Positions 38,250-46,639 are shown, counted from the stretch's first letter. The stretch is 64,000 nucleotides of DNA from Mucilaginibacter sp. OK098 (GCF_900142915.1 NZ_FRCM01000001.1:62001-126000), one strand, 5' to 3'. Program-made: numbers and translations. The notes: generated from the letters alone by a model not told the origin.

Positions 38250-39803
38250 ATGTCTACAGTAGCGCTTCGCAGTTCCGCAGGTAAATGGATCATGGTTTCG
38301 GCCATTTTGGCGTCGTCAATGGCGTTTATTGATGGTACGGCCCTAAACGTGGTTTTACCGGCATTGCAAAATAGCCTGCAGGCCAGCGGGGCCGACCTGT
38401 TCTGGATCCTGAACGCTTACCTGCTGATGCTGGCTGCATTAATACTCATTGGTGGTTCATTGGGGGATAAGCTAGGCCGTAAAAAGATCTTTATGGCCGG
38501 GATTTTTATTTTTATCTGCGGATCAGCACTTTGCGGGATTTCGCCCGGGGTAACCTGGTTAATTATATTCAGGATAATCCAGGGCATTGGCGGTGCGTTG
38601 ATGATCCCCGGCAGCCTGTCGCTTATTTCTTCATCTATCGATGTAAAAGAAAGGGGTAAGGCTATTGGTACCTGGTCGGCATTTACAACGGTGGTGACTA
38701 TGGGTGGCCCTGTTTTGGGCGGCGCTTTGGCCGATGCCGGTTTATGGCGGTATATCTTTTTTATCAACGTGCCGATAGGCATAGCTGCTTTGGTAATGTT
38801 ATGGCTTAAAGTAAATGAAACCAAAGATGAAGACGGCGACCATGCTATTGACTTCCCCGGAGCCATTGCCATTGCGCTGGGACTGGCACTGGTTACCTTT
38901 GGCTTTTTACGCATTCCTGCAGTAGGCCTGGATAACTGGCAGGTTTACCTCTCTTTAGCTGTGGGTGTGTTATTGCTGATAGCTTTTGTAGTTATCGAAA
39001 AGAAAAGTAAACACCCCATGATGCCTTTACAGCTGTTTGCAAACGCAACCTTTACAGGGGCCAACCTGCTTACCTTCTTTTTATATGCCGGGCTTGGAGC
39101 GGGGATGCTGTTCATGTCGCTAAACATGGTGCAGGTGCAGGGCTATAGCCAGCTGCAAAGCGGGTTAACGTTTCTGCCTTTTACGGTTATGATGATCTCC
39201 CTGGCGCGTTTTGCCGGCGGGCTCGCTGATAAATATGGTCCGCGGCTGTTGCTTATTTGCGGACCGGCAGCAGCAGGAACGGGTTTGCTGATCCTGTCTT
39301 TTATTAAACAAACTAACGGCCCGGCAGATTACTGGACAACTTTTTTTCCGGGAGTGATAGTTTTTGGTTTGGGGGTGTCGTTCACTGTTGCGCCTTTAAC
39401 AACTGCGGTAATGGGTTCGGTAAGCGATCATTTTTCGGGAACTGCATCAGGGGTAAATAATGCCGTATCGAGGATAGCCGGGGTTTTTGCCAATGCCATA
39501 TTTGGCGCACTTGCCGTATTGTTTTTTGCAGGTGCTTTGCAAACGCAGCTAAACCATGTAACACTGAATACAGCTGAAAAGCAACAGGTAATTGCCCAGG
39601 CTGCAAACCTTGGGAATGCAAAAGTACCGGAAGGGATCAGTACTGATAAAGAGGCAATTGAAAAAGCCTATCACGAAAGCTTTATAAATGCCTACGCTAA
39701 AATTATGCGGACATCGGCAGCGCTTGGGTTTTTAGGGGCCTTGATGGGGATGGTGTTTATTCGGGGAGTCCGAAAGTCGGAAAGTCCGGAAGTCCGGAAG
39801 TAA
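38250..39803 (+). CDS. MFS transporter, DHA2 (14-TM, EmrB/QacA) family
   Basis: 517 residues with about 14 spans. Motif C GPVLGGALADAG and motif A-like GGSLGDKLGRKKIF; motif D1-type FIDGTALNVVLPAL. Exports a drug or toxic compound by proton exchange. The last ten residues (VRKSESPEVRK) are encoded by a word-repeat element (39767-39800), so the natural C-terminus probably ended earlier and was extended. Its leader follows a word-hairpin. Confidence 0.88.
   Translation: MSTVALRSSAGKWIMVSAILASSMAFIDGTALNVVLPALQNSLQASGADLFWILNAYLLMLAALILIGGSLGDKLGRKKIFMAGIFIFICGSALCGISPGVTWLIIFRIIQGIGGALMIPGSLSLISSSIDVKERGKAIGTWSAFTTVVTMGGPVLGGALADAGLWRYIFFINVPIGIAALVMLWLKVNETKDEDGDHAIDFPGAIAIALGLALVTFGFLRIPAVGLDNWQVYLSLAVGVLLLIAFVVIEKKSKHPMMPLQLFANATFTGANLLTFFLYAGLGAGMLFMSLNMVQVQGYSQLQSGLTFLPFTVMMISLARFAGGLADKYGPRLLLICGPAAAGTGLLILSFIKQTNGPADYWTTFFPGVIVFGLGVSFTVAPLTTAVMGSVSDHFSGTASGVNNAVSRIAGVFANAIFGALAVLFFAGALQTQLNHVTLNTAEKQQVIAQAANLGNAKVPEGISTDKEAIEKAYHESFINAYAKIMRTSAALGFLGALMGMVFIRGVRKSESPEVRK
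39767..39800. repeat. AGTCCGAAAG word element inside the end of the MFS coding sequence
   Basis: AGTCCGAAAGTCGGAAAGTC then CGGAAGTCCGGAAG, read in frame to the stop TAA right after it. Confidence 0.85.
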
Positions 39804-39817
39804 GTAAGGTTTTTTTC

Positions 39818-39992
39818 TTCCCTCTTTACCGTTTACGGAAGAGAGGGAGGTCCAGCGAAGCGTTGACCGGGTGAGTAAATATGCGCGCGATATTCACGCC
39901 CATGCTGCCCCGCAACTATATCTGCGTAAACGCATGGCGCAGAGTTGACTCACCCCAACGTTGCTTCGCTCGCCCTCTGTGGACAGAGGGAA
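39818..39992. repeat. long inverted repeat (TTCCCTCT..AGAGGGAA)
   Basis: Outer arms TTCCCTCT / AGAGGGAA, with inner matching words AGCGAAGC / GCTTCGCT and GGTGAGT / ACTCACC, all inverted. The size is about 175 bp. It sits between the MFS and TonB receptor genes. Likely a small nonautonomous or structural element. Confidence 0.65.
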
Positions 39993-40075
39993 TAAAATTG
40001 CTTCAAAAAGGTGATCACCACCTATTTACAATCACCAATAGTTATATATATTGCTGTTTTTAAACTGACCTCAAT

Positions 40076-42529
40076 TTGCAAAACGTTTACTTAATTCCAT
40101 TTATAAAAAAAACGGCCTGCATGGGTGTGTTGTTGCTGTTTTGTGCAGGAGTTTATTGTCAGCCTAAAACAGAGAACGCCCATAACTTTTCACTTGTAGT
40201 AGTAAACGAAAAGCTGCAGCCTGCTGATGGCGCAACGGTTAAGCTATTGAAAGATAATAAACTGCTAAAAACTGTTGTAACCAATGCAAGCGGAATGGCA
40301 AGTTTTGTAAGCATTCAAAGGGGTTCCTATACCTTTTTAGTAAGCAGCACAGGTTATAAACCACAAACCAGCCGGGTTTATCATTTTCCTGCCGATGTAA
40401 TTACTGATACTATAAAACTGCAACCGTCAACCACTAATTTGCAGCAGGTAGATGTTACAGCGCATGCCCCCGTTATAGAAATGAAACAGGGAAAAATGGT
40501 GGTTAATGTTGACGCATCAGTTACCAACGCGGGCTCAACCGTGTTGGAGGTGCTGGAGAAATCGCCGGGGGTTACGGTGGACAGGAACGGTGGCATCTCC
40601 CTACAAGGGAAGGCAGGTGTACTGGTAACCATTGACGATAAACCCACCTACCTGTCGGGTGCGGACCTGAACAATTTACTAAGTAGCATGAGCTCATCGC
40701 AGGTATCGCAGATTGAGTTGATAGCCAATCCAACAGCCAAATATGATGCAAGCGGCAATGCGGGCATTATCAACATAAAAACAAAAAAGAACAGGCAGAA
40801 AGGCTTTAACGGCTCGTTTACCACTTCGGTGGGACAGGGCGTTTATCCAAAAAATAATAACAGCCTGGTGCTCAACTACCGCATCGGGAAGATCAACACC
40901 TTTTTTAATTACAACTTTAACTATGTTGAATACCTGACTAATCTGTATGCGCTCAGGAAATATTATGATGATAACGGGGCTGTAACCGCCATGTTGCGGC
41001 AGCCCTCTTTTTTTAGCGGTAAGTTTTTTAATAACACCATTAAAACCGGGCTCGATTATTACATCAGCCCAAAAACTACCATAGGCATTGTGCTAAGCGG
41101 TACCAGTATTCACCGTTATGGCAACAATCTTGCTACAGCCACCTGGTTAGATCCGGCAGGTACGGTTGATTCGGCTATAGCTACCGGGAACAAAAACGAT
41201 AATAAGTTTAAAAACGGTGCGATAAATTTAAATTTAAGGCATACGCTCTCTGCATCACAGGATCTCGCTGTTGACCTTGACTACCTGCATTACAGCCTCA
41301 ATACTAAGCAGGATTTTAATAATGAGTTGCTTACGCCCGGCGGCTACCAGGATGAATCGCGCGGAAATATCCCTACCACCATAAAGATAGCTTCGGGCAA
41401 GGTAGATTATACGCTGAAGCTTGGTGAAAACGGTACCCTGCAATCGGGCGTAAAATCGTCATACAGCAATACGGATAACCTGGCGGCCTATCAGAACTTT
41501 GAAGGGGGACAATGGGTTGATGACAATACCAAAAGCAACCATTTTTTGTATAAGGAAAATATTAATGCCTTGTACTCATCTATCGAAAAGAAATATGGTA
41601 AATTAACCTTACAGGGCGGGGTTAGGTATGAATATACCAGCTATAAAGCAAACCAGCTGGGTAATGCAGTTCAGAAAGATTCGGCCTTTTCACGTAATTA
41701 TGGCGAGTTTTTCCCGAGCGGTTACGTTAGCTACCAGGCAGATTCGTCACATAGCTTTACGCTTACCGCAGGCAGGCGGATTGACAGGCCCGTGTTTCAA
41801 AACCTTAACCCGTTTTACTTTATCATTAACAAATACACCTATGAGACCGGTAACCCCTACCTTTTGCCTCAGTTTAGCTGGAACTTTGAGTTGAGTCACC
41901 AATATAAAAACCTGCTCACCACCAGCGTATCATACAGTAACATACAAAACTATTTTTCGCAGCTGTTTTTGAATGATGCGGCTAAAGGCATCTTGCTATA
42001 TACGCAGGGGAATGTGGGGCATACCTATAATATCGGGGTGTCGCAAGCGGTTTCGGTATCGCCGTTAAACTGGTGGAGCCTTACGGCGCAGGCTACCTTT
42101 AACCACAAACAGCTGCGCGGCTTTAACGGCAATAATTACACCAGCGAAATTAATCAGCTTAACATCAGCGCAAATAACCAGTTTACCATAGCCAAAACCT
42201 ATACTGCCGAGATCTCCGGCTTTTATACTACCCGGGCACGGAACGATGTGCAGGAATTGTTGTACCCAACCGGGCAGCTTTCGGCAGGCATAGCAAGGCC
42301 GGTGTTGAAAAAGAAAGGAACTTTGAAATTTAGCTTACGCGATATTTTATATACCAATGCAATGGAGGGCTTTACATCCTTCCCAAACGCTACCGAATAC
42401 TTTAAAATTAAACGGGATAGCAGGGTGTTTACGCTCACCTTTACCTACCGATTTGGTAAAACCTACAAAACGGTAAAACGTACAGATGGCAGCGCAAGCG
42501 AGGAAATGGAAAGGGTAGGGAATGGGTGA
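40076..42529 (+). CDS. TonB-dependent outer-membrane receptor (OMP_b-brl_3 type)
   Basis: 817 residues. The only sensible start is TTG at 40076 (TAA in frame just upstream); an ATG at 40121 would cut the basic part of the signal peptide (FIKKTACMGVLLLFCAGVYC). Carboxypeptidase-regulatory-like domain (KLQPADGATVKLLKDN), plug (NLQQVDVTAHAPVIEMKQGK), then a 22-strand-like barrel with Gly/Tyr/Asn-rich strands. The C-terminus is not the usual aromatic end (EEMERVGNG), so its last residues may be extra. Ligand unknown. Confidence 0.82.
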   Translation: MQNVYLIPFIKKTACMGVLLLFCAGVYCQPKTENAHNFSLVVVNEKLQPADGATVKLLKDNKLLKTVVTNASGMASFVSIQRGSYTFLVSSTGYKPQTSRVYHFPADVITDTIKLQPSTTNLQQVDVTAHAPVIEMKQGKMVVNVDASVTNAGSTVLEVLEKSPGVTVDRNGGISLQGKAGVLVTIDDKPTYLSGADLNNLLSSMSSSQVSQIELIANPTAKYDASGNAGIINIKTKKNRQKGFNGSFTTSVGQGVYPKNNNSLVLNYRIGKINTFFNYNFNYVEYLTNLYALRKYYDDNGAVTAMLRQPSFFSGKFFNNTIKTGLDYYISPKTTIGIVLSGTSIHRYGNNLATATWLDPAGTVDSAIATGNKNDNKFKNGAINLNLRHTLSASQDLAVDLDYLHYSLNTKQDFNNELLTPGGYQDESRGNIPTTIKIASGKVDYTLKLGENGTLQSGVKSSYSNTDNLAAYQNFEGGQWVDDNTKSNHFLYKENINALYSSIEKKYGKLTLQGGVRYEYTSYKANQLGNAVQKDSAFSRNYGEFFPSGYVSYQADSSHSFTLTAGRRIDRPVFQNLNPFYFIINKYTYETGNPYLLPQFSWNFELSHQYKNLLTTSVSYSNIQNYFSQLFLNDAAKGILLYTQGNVGHTYNIGVSQAVSVSPLNWWSLTAQATFNHKQLRGFNGNNYTSEINQLNISANNQFTIAKTYTAEISGFYTTRARNDVQELLYPTGQLSAGIARPVLKKKGTLKFSLRDILYTNAMEGFTSFPNATEYFKIKRDSRVFTLTFTYRFGKTYKTVKRTDGSASEEMERVGNG

Positions 42530-42571
42530 GGCTTAGTCTTGAGTTCTAAGTCAGGAAAAGACAAAATTTTA

Positions 42572-42605
42572 CGTCCCCGCAGGGTCTCGCATCGCGGACC
42601 CTGCG
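42572..42605. repeat. GC-rich hairpin repeat, left copy at island edge
   Basis: CGCAGGGTC (42578-42586) / GACCCTGCG (42597-42605) with loop TCGCATCGCG. The 19-base core GTCTCGCATCGCGGACCCT occurs in reverse complement at 46559-46577. Confidence 0.85.
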
Positions 42606-42756
42606 CCCGCATGCAAGGTGAACGTGCGACTTTACACGCCAATATTACACTTTGCAAGCCACAAAAACACCTGGAAAAGAGCCTAAAAAGAATAAAAAAT
42701 ATCCATAGATTTAAGCCACTTATTTAAAGATATTTTTATTTGTTTGATCTTTTACA

Positions 42757-43233
42757 ATGTGGAGAGACCCTTACCTAAAAATGCTCAATAAACTGTATAA
42801 AGAGGGAATAAATAACCCCGTCGATATTACCGATTATAAGAGCCAAATTGCCAAATTAAACCCTAATTATAGAAAAAGAGATGCTAAACAACGAGGTGAA
42901 ATTCTATTAAAGAGAATGCAAGAAAATGGCCATATATCGTATTATCTCAAAGATGATGACAACGGCCAAAGAAGAGTATTAGCTGAAATACTGCCATTTG
43001 GGCACGACTTTATGGAACAAAAAAAATCTCGTGTAGGTTCACTTTCTGTTGGACGGTTCGCTGTAGCAGTGACTATTATTTCTGTATTATTGACTGCATA
43101 TTTTACTTATAAATCTAATAATTTAGAAAAGCGTATAACAGAGTTAGAACAGAAAGTAAACACATTACAACAATCAATATCAAATTTAAATAACCTTCCC
43201 TCTCAATATAAAAAAAAGAAAGATAATCGGTAA
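42757..43233 (+). CDS. hypothetical single-span protein with coiled coil, island gene
   Basis: 158 residues, with AT-rich codons. The first 85 residues look like a small winged-helix or HTH (YKEGINNPVDITDYKSQIA... ILLKRMQENGHISYYL). One membrane span, about residues 103-120 (FAVAVTIISVLLTAYFTYK), then a heptad-rich coil (LEKRITELEQKVNTLQQSIS). Unrecognised. It converges with the primase-like gene. Confidence 0.6.
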   Translation: MWRDPYLKMLNKLYKEGINNPVDITDYKSQIAKLNPNYRKRDAKQRGEILLKRMQENGHISYYLKDDDNGQRRVLAEILPFGHDFMEQKKSRVGSLSVGRFAVAVTIISVLLTAYFTYKSNNLEKRITELEQKVNTLQQSISNLNNLPSQYKKKKDNR

Positions 43234-43268
43234 ATTCAAACCAAATAATAGAAAGCCGTTTTTTAATG

Positions 43269-44828
43269 TTATCCCAATTCATATGTAGATCCCCCCTGCA
43301 AAATAGTATACGGTGAGTTCGCCTCATTTCCCACTACCACCCCTTCCAAATACGCCTTCAACCACCTCAACCTTTCCAGGTATACTCTGAACCAATCCTT
43401 ATCATGATAACGTTTTACAACTACCAGGTGACTATCGATAAATAAACGCACATCCCTGATAACCGAACACTTGTTTATGCGGATAGGGCCTTTGGGCAGT
43501 TCAATGCCGGTAAAATAGGCTTCCAGTTCATCTATCTCTTTATTTTGTATTGGCTGGGGTTTAGGGATATTAAGCTGCCAGAACATATCACCTGCTTTAC
43601 AATTAAAGGTATGCGCTATTGCCTTTACAATATTCTGCGGTTCATTAAATGAAAACTCAGGTGTTGGTTGTACGTCGGGGGGAAGTTGGCACTGAGCAGT
43701 AGGCAGTGGGCAGTCGCTACCTTCCTGCTTTTCGCTTTCAGCTTTTACCTTTTCGCTTTCAGCTTTCACGCTTTCAGCTTTCGCCCTAAATTCCTGCCAA
43801 TCAAACTTTAATAAATAGTCGGCTACATCCTGGCCTTGTTCCCGTTCCTGGTTGTTTGCCACGGTTTCGAGCAGGGCAGAGGTTTTAAAGTTGAGCTTAA
43901 TGCTGCGGGCTTTTTGCTCCCATTTATCAAAACAATTCAGATCGGGGAAAAGGGTTACGTTTCTACCCTTTAACACCCCGCATTTATCAGCATTTAAATT
44001 ACTTAAACTACCCGCTGCCAGCCAGATAAACTGCGGCCAGTAAACGCTGGCAATTATTGCCGATTTTTCGCTTTCAACAATAGCCACAGGCGCCAGGAGG
44101 GCTTCTTTAAGTAAATGCTCACCGAACAGGCATTGTTTTAGATGGAAGTCCGAAAGTCCGGGAGACCGAAAGTCCGAAAGATGATTTGTTTTTTGAGAAG
44201 GGGAGCCGTTGTGCCTGTCAGCGTTTATTGCAGCTTCTTCCGGACTTTTCCGACTTTCGGACTTGCGCAGCAACGCGTGCACCCAATTTATATGATTATA
44301 CGGCTCTTTAATCCGCTTGCCATTAGCGCCATACAACATTATTTTACCGGTGCGGATGTTGCCCTGCTCATCAACCTGCCAGAACACCGTTGAGCCCCGC
44401 CAGTGTTTTGATGTGCCAATTAAATATTTACTGATCAGGCTGCCGGTAACATCCTCCCCAAATAACTTTATCAGCCAGTTGGTGAAATTATTTTGATGAT
44501 AATTACTGAGGGAGCGCGCAAACAGTTCATGGTTTATAGTTGATGGTTCATAGCCATTTTTAGTAGGTATCAACCTTGCCCTGTCCAATTGCTTCTCATC
44601 TCCGGCCATCAACCATGAACCATTATCTATGAACCCCTTTCCCAACCATTCCTTTGGCTTAAAATGATATCCGCACTTGTCTTCCCTGCTGCAACGGCCC
44701 ACATGGCCGGCAATATGGTTGTTGGTTTGGGTATCAATATAGCGGCTAAAGGTTCGTTTACTATTGCATTCAGGGCAGGTATAACGGCTTGCCGGTCCGT
44801 GGTAGGGTTCAAGGGTATAGCGGTGCAT
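43269..44828 (-). CDS. primase-like (DUF6371 / zinc ribbon + toprim) protein with in-frame word-element inserts
   Basis: 519 residues. N-terminal zinc ribbon CPEC...C...C (YTCPECNSKRTF, then RCSREDKCGYH). Toprim-like part: VAIVESEKSA (Glu) and FPDLNCFDKW (Asp), with a middle WQVDEQGNIRTGKIMLYG. This is the layout of DUF6371 replication proteins of mobile elements. Three segments, about residues 65-101, 187-228 and 346-382, consist of word elements also found between genes; all keep the frame. Removing them leaves about 404 residues. It may be functional. It overlaps nothing and is 215 bp from the ATPase gene. Confidence 0.75.
   Translation of the reverse strand: MHRYTLEPYHGPASRYTCPECNSKRTFSRYIDTQTNNHIAGHVGRCSREDKCGYHFKPKEWLGKGFIDNGSWLMAGDEKQLDRARLIPTKNGYEPSTINHELFARSLSNYHQNNFTNWLIKLFGEDVTGSLISKYLIGTSKHWRGSTVFWQVDEQGNIRTGKIMLYGANGKRIKEPYNHINWVHALLRKSESRKSPEEAAINADRHNGSPSQKTNHLSDFRSPGLSDFHLKQCLFGEHLLKEALLAPVAIVESEKSAIIASVYWPQFIWLAAGSLSNLNADKCGVLKGRNVTLFPDLNCFDKWEQKARSIKLNFKTSALLETVANNQEREQGQDVADYLLKFDWQEFRAKAESVKAESEKVKAESEKQEGSDCPLPTAQCQLPPDVQPTPEFSFNEPQNIVKAIAHTFNCKAGDMFWQLNIPKPQPIQNKEIDELEAYFTGIELPKGPIRINKCSVIRDVRLFIDSHLVVVKRYHDKDWFRVYLERLRWLKAYLEGVVVGNEANSPYTILQGGSTYELG
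43684..43792 (-). repeat. in-frame word inserts (AGTTGGCA and AAAGCTGAAAGC dialects)
   Basis: 43684-43713 has AGTTGGCA, GAGCAGTAGGCAGTGGGCAG, as in the 10135-10206 element. 43727-43792 is a tandem of TTTTCGCTTTCAGC. Together they encode a charged run such as KAESVKAESEKVKAESEK. Confidence 0.75.
44145..44268 (-). repeat. in-frame word-hairpin insert, AGTCCGAAAG dialect
   Basis: Left arm GAAGTCCGAAAGTCCGGGAG (44145 on) and right arm CCGGACTTTTCCGACTTTCG (44240 on) are inverted copies around a 54-base loop. On the coding strand the arms read RKSESRKSPEE and FRSPGLSDF. Confidence 0.85.
44525..44635 (-). repeat. in-frame word-hairpin insert, CTATGAACCATCAAC dialect
   Basis: Left arm 44525-44555 (GTTCATGG.. 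TTGATGGTTCATAGCC) and right arm 44604-44635 (GGCCATCAACCATGAACC) are inverted. A 22-base piece matches the intergenic 23786-23807 in 21 of 22 bases. Confidence 0.85.
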
Positions 44829-44867
44829 GGGGTTGGAGCTTAGAGAAAGGTGTTCGGAAGATATTAA

Positions 44868-44979
44868 TTTGTCATCCTGAACGCAGTGAAGGATCTTCTA
44901 CGCGGGATATGAACGCAGGACAAGTATGGCGGCGACTTATCAGTTGGATAAGATCCTTCACTGCGTTCAGGATGACAAA
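44868..44979. repeat. perfect 30-bp inverted repeat, GTCATCCTGAACGCAGTG type
   Basis: TTTGTCATCCTGAACGCAGT and GAAGGATCTT (44868-44897) are repeated in exact reverse complement at 44950-44979; loop 52 bases. I recall close relatives as widespread Bacteroidota repeats. A MITE-like object between the primase-like and ATPase genes. Confidence 0.85.
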
Positions 44980-45000
44980 GGGGTAATTTATCATAGGGTT

Positions 45001-45056
45001 TAGCAACAAATAACAACATTAGCAACACTTGTTGTTAGTGTTGCTATTTGTTGCTA
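45001..45056. repeat. 56-nt hairpin at the 3' end of the ATPase gene
   Basis: Starts TAGCAACAAATA and ends TATTTGTTGCTA, with a CACTTGTT centre; 24 of 27 arm pairs match. It contains the stop codon of the ATPase gene (45044-45046) and its last codons. Partner at 46413-46468. Confidence 0.88.
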
Positions 45057-46150
45057 TCCATGTTTTTAACTATGCGGGCAACTTTAATTGTAAAGCTTCT
45101 GAATTTACTTTCATCGGTACACAATTTTTTGGCTATAGCATAAACAGTTATCCCCGGTTCGGCGGCAAGCAGTTGGGTAATATTATCTTCAAGCTCGCTT
45201 TTATCAGCCTTTACTTTTACTTTCAGATGTTCGTTTTCAGTACCAAAGCCCATAAACTCAAACAGTACAAAGTTATAAGGCTGATGTAACCTGCATTCAA
45301 CCACGTTATTACTATCATATAACATTTCGCTGCTGCGCGATTTTATTTGCTTAAGGTACCTGGCCTTACTGTCAACCTGGCTCTCACCAATGGTAAAAAT
45401 ACTATCCGTAAGGTTTGATAAATGTTTACTACCCTGCAAATGGTTACGCGTAATGGGCTGCGACAGGTCGCGCTTTGGCGTATGTGCCAGTATCATTATC
45501 GAGAGCTTGTATTTCTTTTTCAGCTCAATCAAACCCTTCATTAGCGGCAGGGCATCCTTTGCCTGTTCAGTCTCTGTTTTAAGGTAGGTTATATTATCAA
45601 TAATAATAATCTTAATACCGGTTTCAATAATATCCTTTTCAAGCTCATCATTTAAATAATCTTCAAAAGTATCAAAACCCTGTTTTTTATAATCAGTACT
45701 ATCAGCGTCTATTTCAGCACGGATCAGGTCTTTATTAAATATATAATGATTTTTATAGTCAATTGAATAGCGTCCTTCAAACTGCTTATCACTCAGCTCA
45801 AAATCATAATATAATACTGGCTGCTTTGCGGCTTCAAACTTAAAGCCTGCAATAGGGAGGCCCAGGCTTATGCTGTTGGCTATCTGCACGGCCAGTAATG
45901 ATTTGCCTACGCCGTTCTCGGCAAACAGTATGCACAGCTCGCCCTCAAACCAAAACGCATCAAAAAGCATTTTAGGGATGGGCCGGCCTTTTGCATCCTC
46001 AATCCATTGTTGCGCAGGTTGTTTTTTAAACAAACGGTTGTGGCGTACAGGTGTTGGCATAGCTATCATATCATTTACATGTTGGGTTGCTACAGCAGGA
46101 GTAATGGAGCCGATGCCCCTTTTCTCGAGGTTAAATTCAGGTTTTAGCAT
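45044..46150 (-). CDS. RepA/RecA-like AAA ATPase (replicative helicase type)
   Basis: 368 residues. Walker A FAENGVGKSLLA (about residue 75), Walker B KIIIIDNITYL (about residue 190), then ILAHTPKR with a sensor His and the GSKHLSNLTDSIF segment. This is the AAA_25/RepA hexameric helicase architecture of plasmids and mobile elements. C-terminal small HTH-like region (YAIAKKLCTDESKFRSF). Last codons lie in the 56-nt hairpin. Likely works with the primase-like neighbour to unwind and prime DNA of a small element. Confidence 0.85.
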   Translation of the reverse strand: MLKPEFNLEKRGIGSITPAVATQHVNDMIAMPTPVRHNRLFKKQPAQQWIEDAKGRPIPKMLFDAFWFEGELCILFAENGVGKSLLAVQIANSISLGLPIAGFKFEAAKQPVLYYDFELSDKQFEGRYSIDYKNHYIFNKDLIRAEIDADSTDYKKQGFDTFEDYLNDELEKDIIETGIKIIIIDNITYLKTETEQAKDALPLMKGLIELKKKYKLSIMILAHTPKRDLSQPITRNHLQGSKHLSNLTDSIFTIGESQVDSKARYLKQIKSRSSEMLYDSNNVVECRLHQPYNFVLFEFMGFGTENEHLKVKVKADKSELEDNITQLLAAEPGITVYAIAKKLCTDESKFRSFTIKVARIVKNMDSNK

Positions 46151-46353
46151 GTTTTTGGGGAGTTTGAAAGTTGTAAGGTTTGAATGTTGAAAGGTTGATT
46201 AATGGATTTTGTTATGCCGGTTGGCATAGTTTGTTTTTGTGGGATAGGATTATCCGCAGGTGGGGATGTGTTTGTGATCATTATATTTTATTGATGATTG
46301 TTTATCGAACCATACTTACGGTGAGTGCCGGGATGGTTGTTAATTGAGGTACA

Positions 46354-46378
46354 ATAATACAGAATAATTCTGTATTAT
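46354..46378. promoter_or_regulatory. 25-nt palindrome, operator-like
   Basis: Arms ATAATACAGAA and TTCTGTATTAT, perfect 11-bp dyad with a TAA centre. It sits 204 bases upstream of the ATPase start and is the kind of site a dimeric HTH regulator would bind. No regulator gene is seen next to it. Confidence 0.6.
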
Positions 46379-46412
46379 CAAAGAAAATAAAGAATTATTT
46401 ATTGGCGATGAT

Positions 46413-46468
46413 TAGCAACATTTAACAACATTGACAACAAGTGTTGCTATTGTTGCTAAATGTTGCTA
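46413..46468. repeat. 56-nt hairpin upstream of the ATPase gene
   Basis: Starts TAGCAACATTTA and ends TAAATGTTGCTA; centre ACAACAAGTGTTGCTA; 23 of 27 arm pairs match. It is a homologue of 45001-45056 read in reverse, same length. Where the two differ in the outer arm (TTTA versus AATA), the opposite arm carries the complementary change. Confidence 0.88.
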
Positions 46469-46555
46469 TTTATTGAATTATTAACAACGATACATATTTG
46501 CCTCATCAGGGCATTTTTTAAAATGATAAGGGGTATTACATTTTGCAATCCACAA

Positions 46556-46589
46556 CGGAGGGTCCGCGATGCGAGACTCTGCTGGGACG
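46556..46589. repeat. GC-rich repeat, right copy at island edge (inverted)
   Basis: AGGGTCCGCGATGCGAGAC (46559-46577) is the exact reverse complement of the core of 42572-42605. The flanks have diverged. Confidence 0.8.
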
Positions 46590-46639
46590 AGAAATTTTAA
46601 GATGTGTTGATTTGAAGATGAGAACCGGACTCACTTTTT

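Larger units (their letters stand above)
46151..46639. other. non-coding region upstream of the ATPase gene
   Basis: 489 bases with no credible gene. Contents, from left: a G/T word-run at 46161-46198 (TTTGAAAGTTGTAAGG type), the 25-nt palindrome at 46354-46378, the 56-nt hairpin at 46413-46468, and the GC-rich repeat at 46556-46589. Confidence 0.7.

Noticed and set aside
43115..43327. 70-residue minus-strand frame with a hydrophobic C-terminus
   Set aside because: It is antisense to the coiled coil and span of the 42757 gene and its hydrophobicity mirrors the plus-strand protein; no own start signal.
46161..46198. G/T word-run upstream of the ATPase as a further word-element dialect
   Set aside because: Only one arm and short; kept as a note in the region entry rather than claimed as an element.
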